Shown piece after piece: positions 56,238 through 64,000 of a stretch of 64,000 nt of DNA; position 1 is the first letter of the stretch; each line of letters opens with the position of its first letter. The position numbers and the translations under genes are program-made. Source of the DNA: Methylophilus sp. 42. Lineage in GTDB: Bacteria > Pseudomonadota > Gammaproteobacteria > Burkholderiales > Methylophilaceae. The stretch is from contig NZ_KB913031.1 in NCBI RefSeq assembly GCF_000384155.1, positions 2,904,341-2,968,340 of the forward strand, written 5' to 3'. The notes beneath the pieces are model-generated. The model saw only the letters and a list, made by a program, of their open reading frames with translations, ran no database searches and was not told the origin of the DNA.

Positions 56238-57287
56238 CTAATGCAGCCATGCCGCGAGGATAGACTCCACGGCATTGGCGTTTTGCGCGGGCACATAGCC
56301 GCCTTCCAGCATCCACAGCATACGTCCTTGCGCGTAGGTATCCGCCAGCTGTTTAATACGGGTAGCGATTCTGCCATAGCCTTCATCAGAATATTGCAAC
56401 GCGCCCAAACGATCACCCGCATGGGCATCCAGTCCGGCCGACACCAGGATGAGTTGCGGACGGAACTGCTGCATGGCAGGCGCCAACTGCTGGTCTAATG
56501 CATGCAACAGAATGTGTTCGTTACTCCCCGGCGGCACGTCCACATTCATCGTATAACCAACCCCGGCTCCAATACCTTGCTCAGAGGGACGGCCACTGCC
56601 GGGATACAAAGGATGCTGATGGGCGCTGAAATAAAAAACGCTGTTATCTGCCTCAAAAATCTCCTGGGTGCCATTGCCATGATGCACGTCGATATCAATA
56701 ATTAAAATGCGTTGAATGCCATAACGTTGTTGCGCATAACGCGCGGCGACGGCGATATGATTGGTCAGGCAAAACCCCATGCCGCGCTCACGTGTGGCAT
56801 GATGCCCGGGCGGCCGTACTAGGGCAAATGCCGCCGCTGACTTCTGTGTCATCAGCGCATCGATACCAGCCATCCCCGCCCCGGAAGCCAATGCCGCCAC
56901 GGCTACCGAATGCTGTGAGATCACTGTGTCACCGGTGCTAAGCAGTTGATGTGCTCCGGCATGGACGCGAGCCTGTTCGGCATCCAGTAAATCCAGATAG
57001 GCGGCACTATGCACACGCAATAAGTCTTCGCGCGTAGCCGCAGCAAACGCAGGCCAGCGTAAAAACGGCCGCAATGACGCACTATGCTGCAATCGCGCCA
57101 CAATCGCACTGATGCGGCGCGCTTGCTCCGGGTGATCGGGCCCAGGATCATGGGCTTCAAAACGTGTGTCGTACAGTATGCTAATGGTCGTCTTGGCCGG
57201 GACGGCGGATACGTCACCTTGCGCGACGGCTGCAGGCAAACAAGGCAGCAAGAGACTCAACACAAGCGGAGTAAGGCATCGCTTCAT
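56238..57287 (-). CDS. Exported histone-deacetylase-fold amidohydrolase
   Basis: A 349-residue member of the HDAC/acetylpolyamine amidohydrolase superfamily. The zinc site is intact: D and H in ILIIDIDVHHGNGTQE and D in LVSAGLDAHAGD, with the catalytic His pair in RPPGHHATRERGMGFC and the terminal EGGY. Unusually it begins with a clear Sec signal peptide (MKRCLTPLVLSLLLPCLPAAVA, cleavage before QG), predicting a periplasmic enzyme. Most bacterial members are cytosolic. Possible substrates are acetylated polyamines or amino sugars; none can be assigned. Confidence 0.85.
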   Translation of the reverse strand: MKRCLTPLVLSLLLPCLPAAVAQGDVSAVPAKTTISILYDTRFEAHDPGPDHPEQARRISAIVARLQHSASLRPFLRWPAFAAATREDLLRVHSAAYLDLLDAEQARVHAGAHQLLSTGDTVISQHSVAVAALASGAGMAGIDALMTQKSAAAFALVRPPGHHATRERGMGFCLTNHIAVAARYAQQRYGIQRILIIDIDVHHGNGTQEIFEADNSVFYFSAHQHPLYPGSGRPSEQGIGAGVGYTMNVDVPPGSNEHILLHALDQQLAPAMQQFRPQLILVSAGLDAHAGDRLGALQYSDEGYGRIATRIKQLADTYAQGRMLWMLEGGYVPAQNANAVESILAAWLH

Positions 57288-57359
57288 GGATATTGGCCCA
57301 ATAGACTAAGCCTATGATTGTAGAAACTTGCCGCGGCAGTGGCAAGTCAGCTGGTCAGC

Positions 57360-58259
57360 TTATAGATTGACGACGCGCTTCGGCGCGACGCGACCATCAC
57401 GCTGCTGAAAGCCGACGCCAAGAAACAGGCCAGCTTCACTGTAAATGCGCAGCTCACCTGCCGGAATACTGCCTGACACCCACACCGGATTGCCCTGTTT
57501 AAAATAATAAGCCGCATCTTCTTGCAGCAGGATTTTGGGTAAAGCCGTGATCGCCGTATCTACCGGCAGCAGCAAGGCATCACGCTGTTCAGCGGTCATC
57601 TGCTCCAGTGCTTCAATGCTCACTGTATGCGCAATTTGATAAGTGGCGGTCGCCGTGCGGCGTAAAGCCGTTAAATGCGCCCCTGCCTGCAAGGCTTTAC
57701 CAATATCCTCACCCAGGGTGCGAATATAAGTGCCCTTGCTGCAGCACACTTCAATCTCTGCACTGTTATCAGCACAACCCAGCACGCGTAGCGCATGAAT
57801 AGTCACTTGGCGTGGCGCACGCTCCAGCTCGACACCATCGCGCGCGTATTCATATAAAGGCTTACCGTTCACTTTAAGTGCCGAATACATGGGCGGCACC
57901 TGGGTAATTTCACCCATAAACTGCGGCAACACGGCTTCAATACTTTCACGGGTAATATGGCAATCGACCTGGCTGATCACATCGCCTTCTTTATCGCCAG
58001 TCGTTGTGGTGACGCCAAACTTGACTGTGGCGACATAGGTTTTATTTTCATCGGTTAAATGCTGTGCAAACTTGGTTGCCTCGCCCAGGCAAATCGGCAA
58101 GACACCGGTTGCCAGAGGATCCAGCGTGCCGGTATGCCCGGCTTTTTGCGCCTGATATAACCATTTGACCTTTTGCAAGGCCTGGTTGGAGGAAAAGCCA
58201 TATGGCTTGTCGAGCAATAACACGCCACTGATGGCGCGTTTAATGCGTTTGATTTGCAT
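57360..58259 (-). CDS. truB: tRNA pseudouridine(55) synthase
   Basis: TruB makes pseudouridine 55 in the T-loop of tRNAs. The catalytic Asp is in KAGHTGTLDPLATGVLP, with the family motifs LLLDKPYGFSSNQAL and VCSKGTYIRTLGEDIG. The length of 299 residues fits. It is the last gene of the rimP-nusA-infB-rbfA-truB operon, 18 bp after rbfA. Confidence 0.96.
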   Translation of the reverse strand: MQIKRIKRAISGVLLLDKPYGFSSNQALQKVKWLYQAQKAGHTGTLDPLATGVLPICLGEATKFAQHLTDENKTYVATVKFGVTTTTGDKEGDVISQVDCHITRESIEAVLPQFMGEITQVPPMYSALKVNGKPLYEYARDGVELERAPRQVTIHALRVLGCADNSAEIEVCCSKGTYIRTLGEDIGKALQAGAHLTALRRTATATYQIAHTVSIEALEQMTAEQRDALLLPVDTAITALPKILLQEDAAYYFKQGNPVWVSGSIPAGELRIYSEAGLFLGVGFQQRDGRVAPKRVVNL

Positions 58260-58277
58260 AGCTGAAGAGGATAAAAA

Positions 58278-58634
58278 TTAGTCTTGCGGAGGCGTATCGG
58301 ACAAAGCCTGATTGATCAGCTTGTCCATATGCATACCGCGGTCTATGGATTCGTCATAGACAAAATGCAATTGTGGCACAGTACGTATCATCATACGCTT
58401 ACCCAATTGCGAACGCAGGAAACCAGCCGCTTTTTCCAGGCCAGCCTGCAAGCCTTTGCTATTTTTTTGTGCCGTATAAAAAACCTTGGCGTGTGCCATG
58501 TCACCAGTCACCTCGACGCCAGTCAAAGTGACCATCTGCACGCGCGGATCTTTGACCTCGAACATGAGCAAATCCGCCAGTTCACGGCGCATTTGCTCAG
58601 AGATTCTGTCATTGCGGGAAAATGCCTTGGCCAT
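58278..58634 (-). CDS. rbfA: 30S ribosome-binding factor A
   Basis: A 118-residue KH-like protein needed for late 16S rRNA processing and cold adaptation. Typical stretches are RISEQMRRELADLLMFEVKDPRVQMVTLTGVEVTGDMAHAKVFY and LRSQLGKRMMIRTVPQLHFVYDESIDRG. Its ATG shares one base with the infB stop. Confidence 0.96.
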   Translation of the reverse strand: MAKAFSRNDRISEQMRRELADLLMFEVKDPRVQMVTLTGVEVTGDMAHAKVFYTAQKNSKGLQAGLEKAAGFLRSQLGKRMMIRTVPQLHFVYDESIDRGMHMDKLINQALSDTPPQD

Positions 58635-61330
58635 TACAGCGTTCTAGCCACTTCAACGACTTCGTAGACTTCCAGGATATCGCCCACTTCGATCTCGTTG
58701 TAGTTCTTGAGAGAGAGACCGCACTCGAAGTTGTTTTTGACTTCTTTAACGTCATCTTTAAAGCGTTTCAGCGAATCCAGCTCACCCGTGTGAATAATCA
58801 CATTGTTGCGCAACACGCGTACTTTGGAGTTACGTTTAACCATACCATCCTGTACGTAACAACCAGCCACAGCACCCACTTTAGAGATACGGTAAACCTC
58901 ACGGATTTCTACCGTACCAATCATTTGCTCTTTCTGCTCAGGCGCCAACATGCCGCCCAGGGCCGCCTTGATTTCATCGACCGCTTCGTAAATGATGTTG
59001 TAGTAACGCAAGTCTACATCCAGGTTCTCGACCAACTTACGGGCACCGGCATCAGCACGCACGTTAAAGCCGATCAACACCGCTTTGGACGCCGCAGCCA
59101 GGTTCACATCAGATTCGCTGATCGCACCCACCGCAGTGTGAATAATATTGACGCGCACTTCGCTGGTAGACAGTTTCTGCAAACTGGTGGTCAAGGCTTC
59201 GAAAGAACCCTGAACGTCTGACTTGATAATCAGGTTCAGTGTTTGTACTGCGCCTTCACCCATATTTTCAAAAATATTTTCCAGCTTGGCTGCATGCTGT
59301 TTAGCCAGTTTCACATCACGGAACTTGCCTTGACGGAACAATGCAATTTCACGCGCCTTACGTTCGTCATTCAACACAATGGTCTCTTCACCGGCACTCG
59401 GTACATCAGACAAACCAAGCACTTCTACCGGAATAGAAGGACCTGCTTCTTTAATATCATTGCCGTTCTCATCCAACATGGCACGTACGCGACCATAAGC
59501 AGTACCCGCCAGCAACATATCGCCGCGACGTAATATGCCGGACTGTACCAATACGGTAGTCACAGGGCCACGGCCTTTATCCAGGCGACCTTCAATCACC
59601 AGGCCGGTGGCCGGGGTGTTTTGTGGTGCCATCAATTCAAGCACTTCAGCCTGTAACAATACAGCTTCTAATAACTCATCAATCCCTTTACCAGTTTTGG
59701 CGGACACTTCACGGAACATGGCTTCACCACCATATTCTTCCGGCACCACTTCATGCGTAATCAGTTCACTTTTGACACGCTCAGGCTGCGCTTCTGGTTT
59801 ATCGACCTTGTTGATCGCGACCACGATAGGCACGTTACCTGCCTTGGCATGGTGAATCGCTTCAATCGTTTGTGGCATCACGCCATCATCGGCAGACACC
59901 ACCAGAATCACAATATCAGTCGCTTTGGCGCCGCGTGCACGCATGGCGGTAAACGCCTCGTGACCCGGGGTATCGAGGAAAGTGACCATGCCACGCGGGG
60001 TTTCTACGTGATAAGCGCCGATATGCTGTGTAATGCCACCGGCTTCGCCAGATGCAACACGGCTGCGACGAATATAGTCCAGCAACGAGGTTTTACCATG
60101 GTCAACGTGACCCATGACGGTAACGACAGGTGGACGCGCTTGCATCACGGCTTCAACCGTTTCGGTTTCTTCCAGGAAGCTTTCCGGATCGTTAGCGGCG
60201 GCAGCTTGTGCCTTATGGCCCATTTCTTCAACCAGAATGATCGCGGTGTCTTGATCCAAGACCTGGTTGATGGTCACCATCATGCCCATTTTCATCAAGG
60301 CCTTAATCACTTCGGCAGCCTTCACTGACATCTTATGTGCCAAATCAGCCACTGAAATCGTTTCAGGCACCATGACTTCTTTGATCAAGGGCTCAGTTGG
60401 CGCATTGAATGCGTGCTGATCATCTTTGCTTGATTTGTGGTGCTTGCCTTTGGGTGTACGCCAGCCTTGGGCGCCACCAGCAGGGGCATCACCACGGGTT
60501 TTAATGCCACGTTTTTTATTTTCGTTGTCAGTCCAATCGCGGTTATCGGTCTTGGCTTTCTTGTCTTTGCTTTCAGGCTTGTCAGCGACTTTATTGGCTG
60601 GCTTGTGCAACGTACCTTCGGACAATTTGGTCGCGGCCGGTTTGTTTTTAGCCGCTTCTGCTTCAGCCTGACGTTTGGCCTCTTCTTCAGCACGACGCAG
60701 GGTCAATGCCTGCTTACGCTTCACATCCTCAGCTTGCAGTGCCGCCAATTTGGCAGCGCGCACAGCTTCATTCTCGCGCAAGGCAATTTCTTGTGCAGAA
60801 AGCACAGCCGCTTTTTTCACGACCACCGGGGCTTCCGCCACAGGCGCAGCTTCAGCAACAGGCGCTTCAACTGGCTCAGGTTCCGGCTCTGGTAACACTT
60901 CAGGCACTTCTTCAACCACAGGCGCTTCGACAACCACTTCCTCAATTTCTGGTGGCAACTCGTCCAACACCTCAGGCAAAACACTTTCAGCTTCATCGTA
61001 CGCAGCATCTACCGGCTGGTCATAGCCAAGCTCCGGGCGCTCCAGCACGCGTTTTTTGCGTACCTCTACCTGAATGGTGCGTGCTTTACCTGAACTATCG
61101 AGTTTTTTGATCTCGGTGTTTTGTTTGCGGGTTAAAGTGATTTTATTTTTCGGGGCATTCGCCGCACCATGCTCTTTACGCAAGTAATCCAGCAAGGCAG
61201 CCTTGTCACCTTCTTCCAAAAAATCATCCACAGACGTTTTATTAACGCCTGCGCTTTTCAGTTGCTCGATGAGCAGAGTCGTTGGAAGACCCAGCTCTGC
61301 GGCAAATTGTGCGACGGTTGAAAGTGCCAT
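58634..61330 (-). CDS. infB: Translation initiation factor IF-2
   Basis: An 898-residue GTPase that places initiator tRNA on the ribosome. The order is the N-terminal IF2N domain ([29 protein letters not shown]), a low-complexity Glu/Pro/Val/Ala linker (about residues 110-215), a second IF2N near 320, and the G domain from about 400 (G1 [10 protein letters not shown]3 DTPGHE, G4 NKVD). Barrel and C2 domains bind fMet. GGAG precedes the start. A 67-bp gap separates it from nusA. Confidence 0.97.
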   Translation of the reverse strand: MALSTVAQFAAELGLPTTLLIEQLKSAGVNKTSVDDFLEEGDKAALLDYLRKEHGAANAPKNKITLTRKQNTEIKKLDSSGKARTIQVEVRKKRVLERPELGYDQPVDAAYDEAESVLPEVLDELPPEIEEVVVEAPVVEEVPEVLPEPEPEPVEAPVAEAAPVAEAPVVVKKAAVLSAQEIALRENEAVRAAKLAALQAEDVKRKQALTLRRAEEEAKRQAEAEAAKNKPAATKLSEGTLHKPANKVADKPESKDKKAKTDNRDWTDNENKKRGIKTRGDAPAGGAQGWRTPKGKHHKSSKDDQHAFNAPTEPLIKEVMVPETISVADLAHKMSVKAAEVIKALMKMGMMVTINQVLDQDTAIILVEEMGHKAQAAAANDPESFLEETETVEAVMQARPPVVTVMGHVDHGKTSLLDYIRRSRVASGEAGGITQHIGAYHVETPRGMVTFLDTPGHEAFTAMRARGAKATDIVILVVSADDGVMPQTIEAIHHAKAGNVPIVVAINKVDKPEAQPERVKSELITHEVVPEEYGGEAMFREVSAKTGKGIDELLEAVLLQAEVLELMAPQNTPATGLVIEGRLDKGRGPVTTVLVQSGILRRGDMLLAGTAYGRVRAMLDENGNDIKEAGPSIPVEVLGLSDVPSAGEETIVLNDERKAREIALFRQGKFRDVKLAKQHAAKLENIFENMGEGAVQTLNLIIKSDVQGSFEALTTSLQKLSTSEVRVNIIHTAVGAISESDVNLAAASKAVLIGFNVRADAGARKLVENLDVDLRYYNIIYEAVDEIKAALGGMLAPEQKEQMIGTVEIREVYRISKVGAVAGCYVQDGMVKRNSKVRVLRNNVIIHTGELDSLKRFKDDVKEVKNNFECGLSLKNYNEIEVGDILEVYEVVEVARTL

Positions 61331-61397
61331 GTACTGCTCCAGTTCAATTACTTTATTTTTTAATTAAGATGTATGCATGATGTCTTAACCGCATAGG

Positions 61398-62864
61398 TTA
61401 CTTAAACCAAGGTGCACGTGCGGTCATAATCAATGACTTGGCACGCTCTTCATCTATTCCTGTCAACTCGACCAACTCATCGACGGCTAGCTCAGCCAGA
61501 TCTTCACTGGTGTGGATTTCGCTCGCAGCCAGTTTGTGGGCTGTATCTGCATCCATGCCGTCCAGTGTCATCAAGTCGTTGGTGTCTTCTTCGACCTTCT
61601 CTTCTTTGGCAATGGCCTCTGTCAGCAAAGCCGCACGCGCACGCGAGCGCAACTCATTGATGGTATCTTCATCAAATGCTTCGATTTCAGACATTTCAGC
61701 CAATGGCACATAAGCGATTTCTTCCAGCGTGCTAAAGCCCTCTTGCACCAGAATATCAGCCACTTCTTCATCCACGTCCAGCTTTTCAATAAACAGCTGG
61801 CTGATCTTAGCGTACTCATCCTGACTCTTCTGTGCAGCTGCTTCTTCAGTCAGAATGTTCAAATTCCAACCGGTTAACTCTGAAGCCAGGCGTACGTTTT
61901 GACCGTTACGGCCAATGGCGACGGCCAACTGCTCTTCATTCACAACCACATCCATGCTGTGCGCATCTTCATCAACCACGATGGAGGTCACTTCAGCAGG
62001 GGCCAGTGCATTGATCACAAACTGCGCCGGATCCATGCTCCATAACACGATATCTACACGTTCGCCACCGAGTTCAGATGTGACGGCCTGTACGCGTGAA
62101 CCACGCATACCAACGCAAGTACCCACTGGATCCAGGCGTTGATCATTGGTTTTAACCGCAATTTTAGAGCGCAAGCCCGGGTCACGTGCCGCAGAGCGAA
62201 TCTCTAATAAACCTTCTTCAATTTCCGGCACTTCCAGCTCAAACAAGCGCTTGAGGAAATCTGGCGCCACACGCGACAAGATCAGTTGCGGGCCACGGCC
62301 ACCGCGATCAACGCGAGACAGATAAGCACGCACACGGTCACCAACACGCAGGTTTTCTTTCTGGATCATGGCTTCGCGAGGTAACAGGCACTCAATACGA
62401 CCGACTTCAATGATCGCATTGCCTTTTTCCATACGCTTGATCACGCCAGTCACCAGGCTCTCACCGCGGGCCAGGAAATCCTGAATCATTTGTTCGCGCT
62501 CGGCTTCGCGCACTTTCTGCAAAATCACTTGCTTGGCAGCTTGTGCCCCAATACGGCCAAAGGAGATCGACTCTAATGGCTCTTCGTAGTAATCACCAAT
62601 CTGTCTGCTGGCTGCACGCTCATCCTCTTCATCGAATTGGTAAGCAGAGCTTTCCAGCAGGTCGTATTCCACATATTGCCAACGTCTAAAGGTTGCGTAC
62701 TCACCGGTTTCGCGATCAATTTCCACGCGGATATCAGCACCTTCTTCATGGTTCTTTTTCGTTGCCGAAGCCAATGCCAGTTCCAAGGCAGTAAAAATCA
62801 CCTCTTTATCCACATTTTTTTCGTGTGCAAGGGCATCAACCAACAACAATAATTCACGACTCAT
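61398..62864 (-). CDS. nusA: Transcription termination/antitermination protein NusA
   Basis: NusA binds RNA polymerase and controls pausing, termination and antitermination. The ATG at 62864 ([24 protein letters not shown]) follows GGAG. The 488 residues contain the N-terminal polymerase-binding domain, S1 (about 135-200), two KH domains ([21 protein letters not shown] and [16 protein letters not shown]), and two C-terminal acidic repeats (about 355-485). It is co-transcribed with rimP. Confidence 0.97.
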   Translation of the reverse strand: MSRELLLLVDALAHEKNVDKEVIFTALELALASATKKNHEEGADIRVEIDRETGEYATFRRWQYVEYDLLESSAYQFDEEDERAASRQIGDYYEEPLESISFGRIGAQAAKQVILQKVREAEREQMIQDFLARGESLVTGVIKRMEKGNAIIEVGRIECLLPREAMIQKENLRVGDRVRAYLSRVDRGGRGPQLILSRVAPDFLKRLFELEVPEIEEGLLEIRSAARDPGLRSKIAVKTNDQRLDPVGTCVGMRGSRVQAVTSELGGERVDIVLWSMDPAQFVINALAPAEVTSIVVDEDAHSMDVVVNEEQLAVAIGRNGQNVRLASELTGWNLNILTEEAAAQKSQDEYAKISQLFIEKLDVDEEVADILVQEGFSTLEEIAYVPLAEMSEIEAFDEDTINELRSRARAALLTEAIAKEEKVEEDTNDLMTLDGMDADTAHKLAASEIHTSEDLAELAVDELVELTGIDEERAKSLIMTARAPWFK

Positions 62865-62903
62865 CGTAATCTCCAACTCACCGTACGGATTAGCTATAAC
62901 AAA

Positions 62904-63392
62904 TTAATCAAAGACAGGGCTCAAACGAGCCTTATCAATATTATCCAGCGACAATCTATAAATCCAGCCATCGCACTCAACTACTACTTTGCCTTCTTCG
63001 ACCCCTTGCAACAGCCCCAGAAATGTTTTTCTTGGCAGGCTGGTTTTTGTCGCTTTAGGGCCATCGTCCTGAATACCAATGCGCAATTTGATTTGCGCAC
63101 GCTCACCGGCAAAGCGCACAAAATCCGTCTCTTTGCTCAACACTCGATCCAAACCGGCAGAGGACACTTCAAGACGGTCATAATCAATATCCAGCTCGAC
63201 AGTCAATACATTACCGAGCTGATTGCTGACCAACACGCAATCATCAATCGTCACGCTGTCTTTATTGTCTTTCGGCGTGAGTTTGTCGATAAACACGCGC
63301 AGCAACTTGCCACGATTGGCTGTTTCAAAATCAACCAACTCATACCCCAACTGGGTAACCGTCTTTTCAACCACCGAATGCAGGTTTTGCAT
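62904..63392 (-). CDS. rimP: Ribosome maturation factor RimP
   Basis: A 162-residue factor for 30S subunit maturation and first gene of the operon. Typical stretches are VTQLGYELVDFETANRGKLLRVFIDK and EVSSAGLDRVLSKETDFVRFAGERAQIKL, where the family's EVSSPG motif reads EVSSAG. A terminator-like hairpin lies 33-57 bp upstream. Confidence 0.96.
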   Translation of the reverse strand: MQNLHSVVEKTVTQLGYELVDFETANRGKLLRVFIDKLTPKDNKDSVTIDDCVLVSNQLGNVLTVELDIDYDRLEVSSAGLDRVLSKETDFVRFAGERAQIKLRIGIQDDGPKATKTSLPRKTFLGLLQGVEEGKVVVECDGWIYRLSLDNIDKARLSPVFD

Positions 63393-63424
63393 ACGCGCCC
63401 TTAATTCAAAACGTTACGTCCGAA

Positions 63425-63449
63425 AACAAAAAATGGGCGTAACGCCCAT
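63425..63449 (-). terminator. Terminator-like hairpin in front of rimP
   Basis: Stem ATGGGCG / CGCCCAT (63433-63439 with 63443-63449) with a 3-nt loop. On the minus strand it is followed by TTTTTTG. It could stop read-through toward rimP from the rRNA operon side, or act as an attenuator in the nusA operon leader. Confidence 0.75.
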
Positions 63450-63574
63450 CTATCATTTCGATTATACCAAATTTCCTTTTAAATTCAAAGCTGGACATGC
63501 GATGCCCAGCAGTCAACGTAACGCAGCAAATCACCAGGAATTCACCCTCATTTTTTAATAGCCCACTTGGGTCA

Positions 63575-63737
63575 ATGACAGCGGCCCGCGAGTCTTTTAC
63601 TATGCTTAAAACGAGGGAGAAGACTCTAATTAACAACCGCCCAAGCGGTGCAAACAATAAGCAGTACAGATTTCATGGCAGTCTATTTTGAGCATATCTA
63701 AATAGACTTTAACCCGGTGCTTGCACCGGGTTTTTTT
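63575..63737 (+). ncRNA. Candidate small RNA (promoter 63575-63603, RNA about 63610-63737)
   Basis: A plus-strand unit with no reading frame of note. A promoter is visible as ATGACA (63575-63580), a 17-bp spacer and TACTAT (63598-63603). The predicted RNA of about 128 nt contains a purine-rich start, a hairpin ACCGC-CCAA-GCGGT (63636-63649), and a 9-bp stem AGTCTATTT / AAATAGACT (63680-63688 with 63700-63708). It ends in a strong rho-independent terminator: AACCCGGTGC / GCACCGGGTT plus T7. No plus-strand gene upstream needs this terminator, since rimP is on minus. Known family unknown. Confidence 0.5.
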
Positions 63738-63862
63738 CTGCCCGCAAAATGCAAAGTATTGATTTCCAAAATGAGCAGTTTTTTACAAGCGGAATCTCTG
63801 CCTGCGTTGTATCTACCGATGTGACTATGCGATGCATCGCCTTCAGATATTTTGAAGCAATA

Positions 63863-63898
63863 AAAAAGGCCTCAACACGCGAGTGTTGAGGCCTTTTT
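63863..63898 (-). terminator. rRNA-operon terminator
   Basis: A perfect 16-bp stem with arms AAAAAGGCCTCAACAC and GTGTTGAGGCCTTTTT and a 4-nt loop. It lies 9 bp past the 5S 3' end on the minus strand and ends transcription of the rRNA operon. Confidence 0.95.
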
Positions 63899-63907
63899 AG
63901 AATAGGA

Positions 63908-64000
63908 GCTTGGGGATGACCTACTTTCGCATACGAAGAGTACACTATCATTGGCGCAAGTTCGTTTCACGGCCCTGTTCGAGATGGGAAGGGGTGGTTC
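63908..64000 (-). rRNA. 5S ribosomal RNA, 3' part (cut by window)
   Basis: Read on the minus strand, the segment carries conserved 5S features: CCCATCTCGAACAGGGCCGTGAAACG, GCGCCAATGATAGTG and GAAAGTAGGTCATCCCCAAGC. About 93 nt are in the window; the first 20-25 nt, and presumably 23S and 16S, lie beyond the right edge. Confidence 0.95.

Noticed and set aside
57326..57347. Hairpin ACTTGCC / GGCAAGT after truB as terminator
   Set aside because: The stem is present, but no T-run follows on the minus strand, so it is not supported as an intrinsic terminator.
58622..60328. Long plus-strand open frames opposite infB (199 and 191 codons)
   Set aside because: They are antisense to a clearly identified IF-2 gene, lack recognisable domains, and reflect its codon bias.
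1..64000. CRISPR arrays, insertion sequences, prophage or integrase genes
   Set aside because: No regularly spaced repeats, transposase, integrase or phage structural genes were seen. The tRNA-Phe at 47780 shows no attachment-site duplicate.

Overview
The window is a chromosomal segment of a Gram-negative betaproteobacterium. The protein sequences (GltBD, HemE, CreBCD, the rimP-nusA-infB-rbfA-truB operon) and the two proteins that resemble PQQ/quinoprotein accessory factors suggest a Methylophilaceae methylotroph (Methylophilus or Methylotenera type). That placement is inference from sequence character, not a database match. Most of the DNA has moderate G+C content. The stretch around 38.2-41.0 kb is clearly more AT-rich and looks acquired.

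Layout, left to right. 1-7.2 kb is core metabolism: gltB (cut by the left edge), gltD and hemE, with clear terminators. 7.2-13.0 kb holds a cytochrome b561, an exported metallo-beta-lactamase-fold protein, and creB-creC-creD followed by a periplasmic M23 peptidase. A cre-tag-like direct repeat lies in front of creD. 13.0-16.7 kb on the minus strand is a tight four-gene operon: thermostable-hemolysin-family protein, AMP-dependent acyl ligase, heme-oxygenase-like diiron enzyme and SDR. It looks like a small-molecule or lipid biosynthesis unit of unknown product. 17.0-21.1 kb is a divergent, overlapping envelope-modification operon: a CptA-like phosphoethanolamine transferase, a PAP2 phosphatase and EptA. 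21.0-25.6 kb holds a porin-like protein and a small PBP-like protein, divergent from an NtrB/NtrC-type two-component pair. 25.6-28.3 kb holds a DODA-type dioxygenase and two DoxX paralogues around a LysR regulator. 28.5-33.4 kb is a TetR-controlled RND efflux operon with a 27-bp palindromic operator. 33.6-36.8 kb holds Pcm, TolC, an isochorismatase-like hydrolase and CsaA.

36.8-41.0 kb is a candidate anti-phage unit on the minus strand: a GajA-like OLD nuclease, a short GajB-like UvrD helicase, and a DUF2130 coiled-coil protein with a PD-(D/E)XK-like signature. 41.1-43.6 kb is a nickel module (NikR plus a TonB-dependent receptor) with a near-consensus NikR operator ahead of the receptor. 43.7-46.5 kb is rpsO-pnp with a structured pnp leader.

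46.6-57.3 kb is mixed housekeeping: a PfkB kinase, tRNA-Phe, rhodanese and TusA-like proteins, a YVTN propeller lipoprotein, ilvA, rpiA, phoU, a YggX-like protein and dgkA. It also holds a ZnuD-like receptor behind a small CxxC protein, and a histone-deacetylase-fold enzyme with a signal peptide. 57.4-63.4 kb is the translation/transcription-factor operon rimP-nusA-infB-rbfA-truB. 63.4-64.0 kb contains a terminator in front of rimP, a plus-strand candidate small RNA, an rRNA-operon terminator and the 3' part of a 5S rRNA gene.

The strongest candidates for something undescribed are the hemolysin-ligase-diiron-SDR operon (13.0-16.7 kb), the Gabija-like unit with its DUF2130 partner (36.8-41.0 kb), and the candidate small RNA next to the rRNA operon (about 63.6-63.74 kb).
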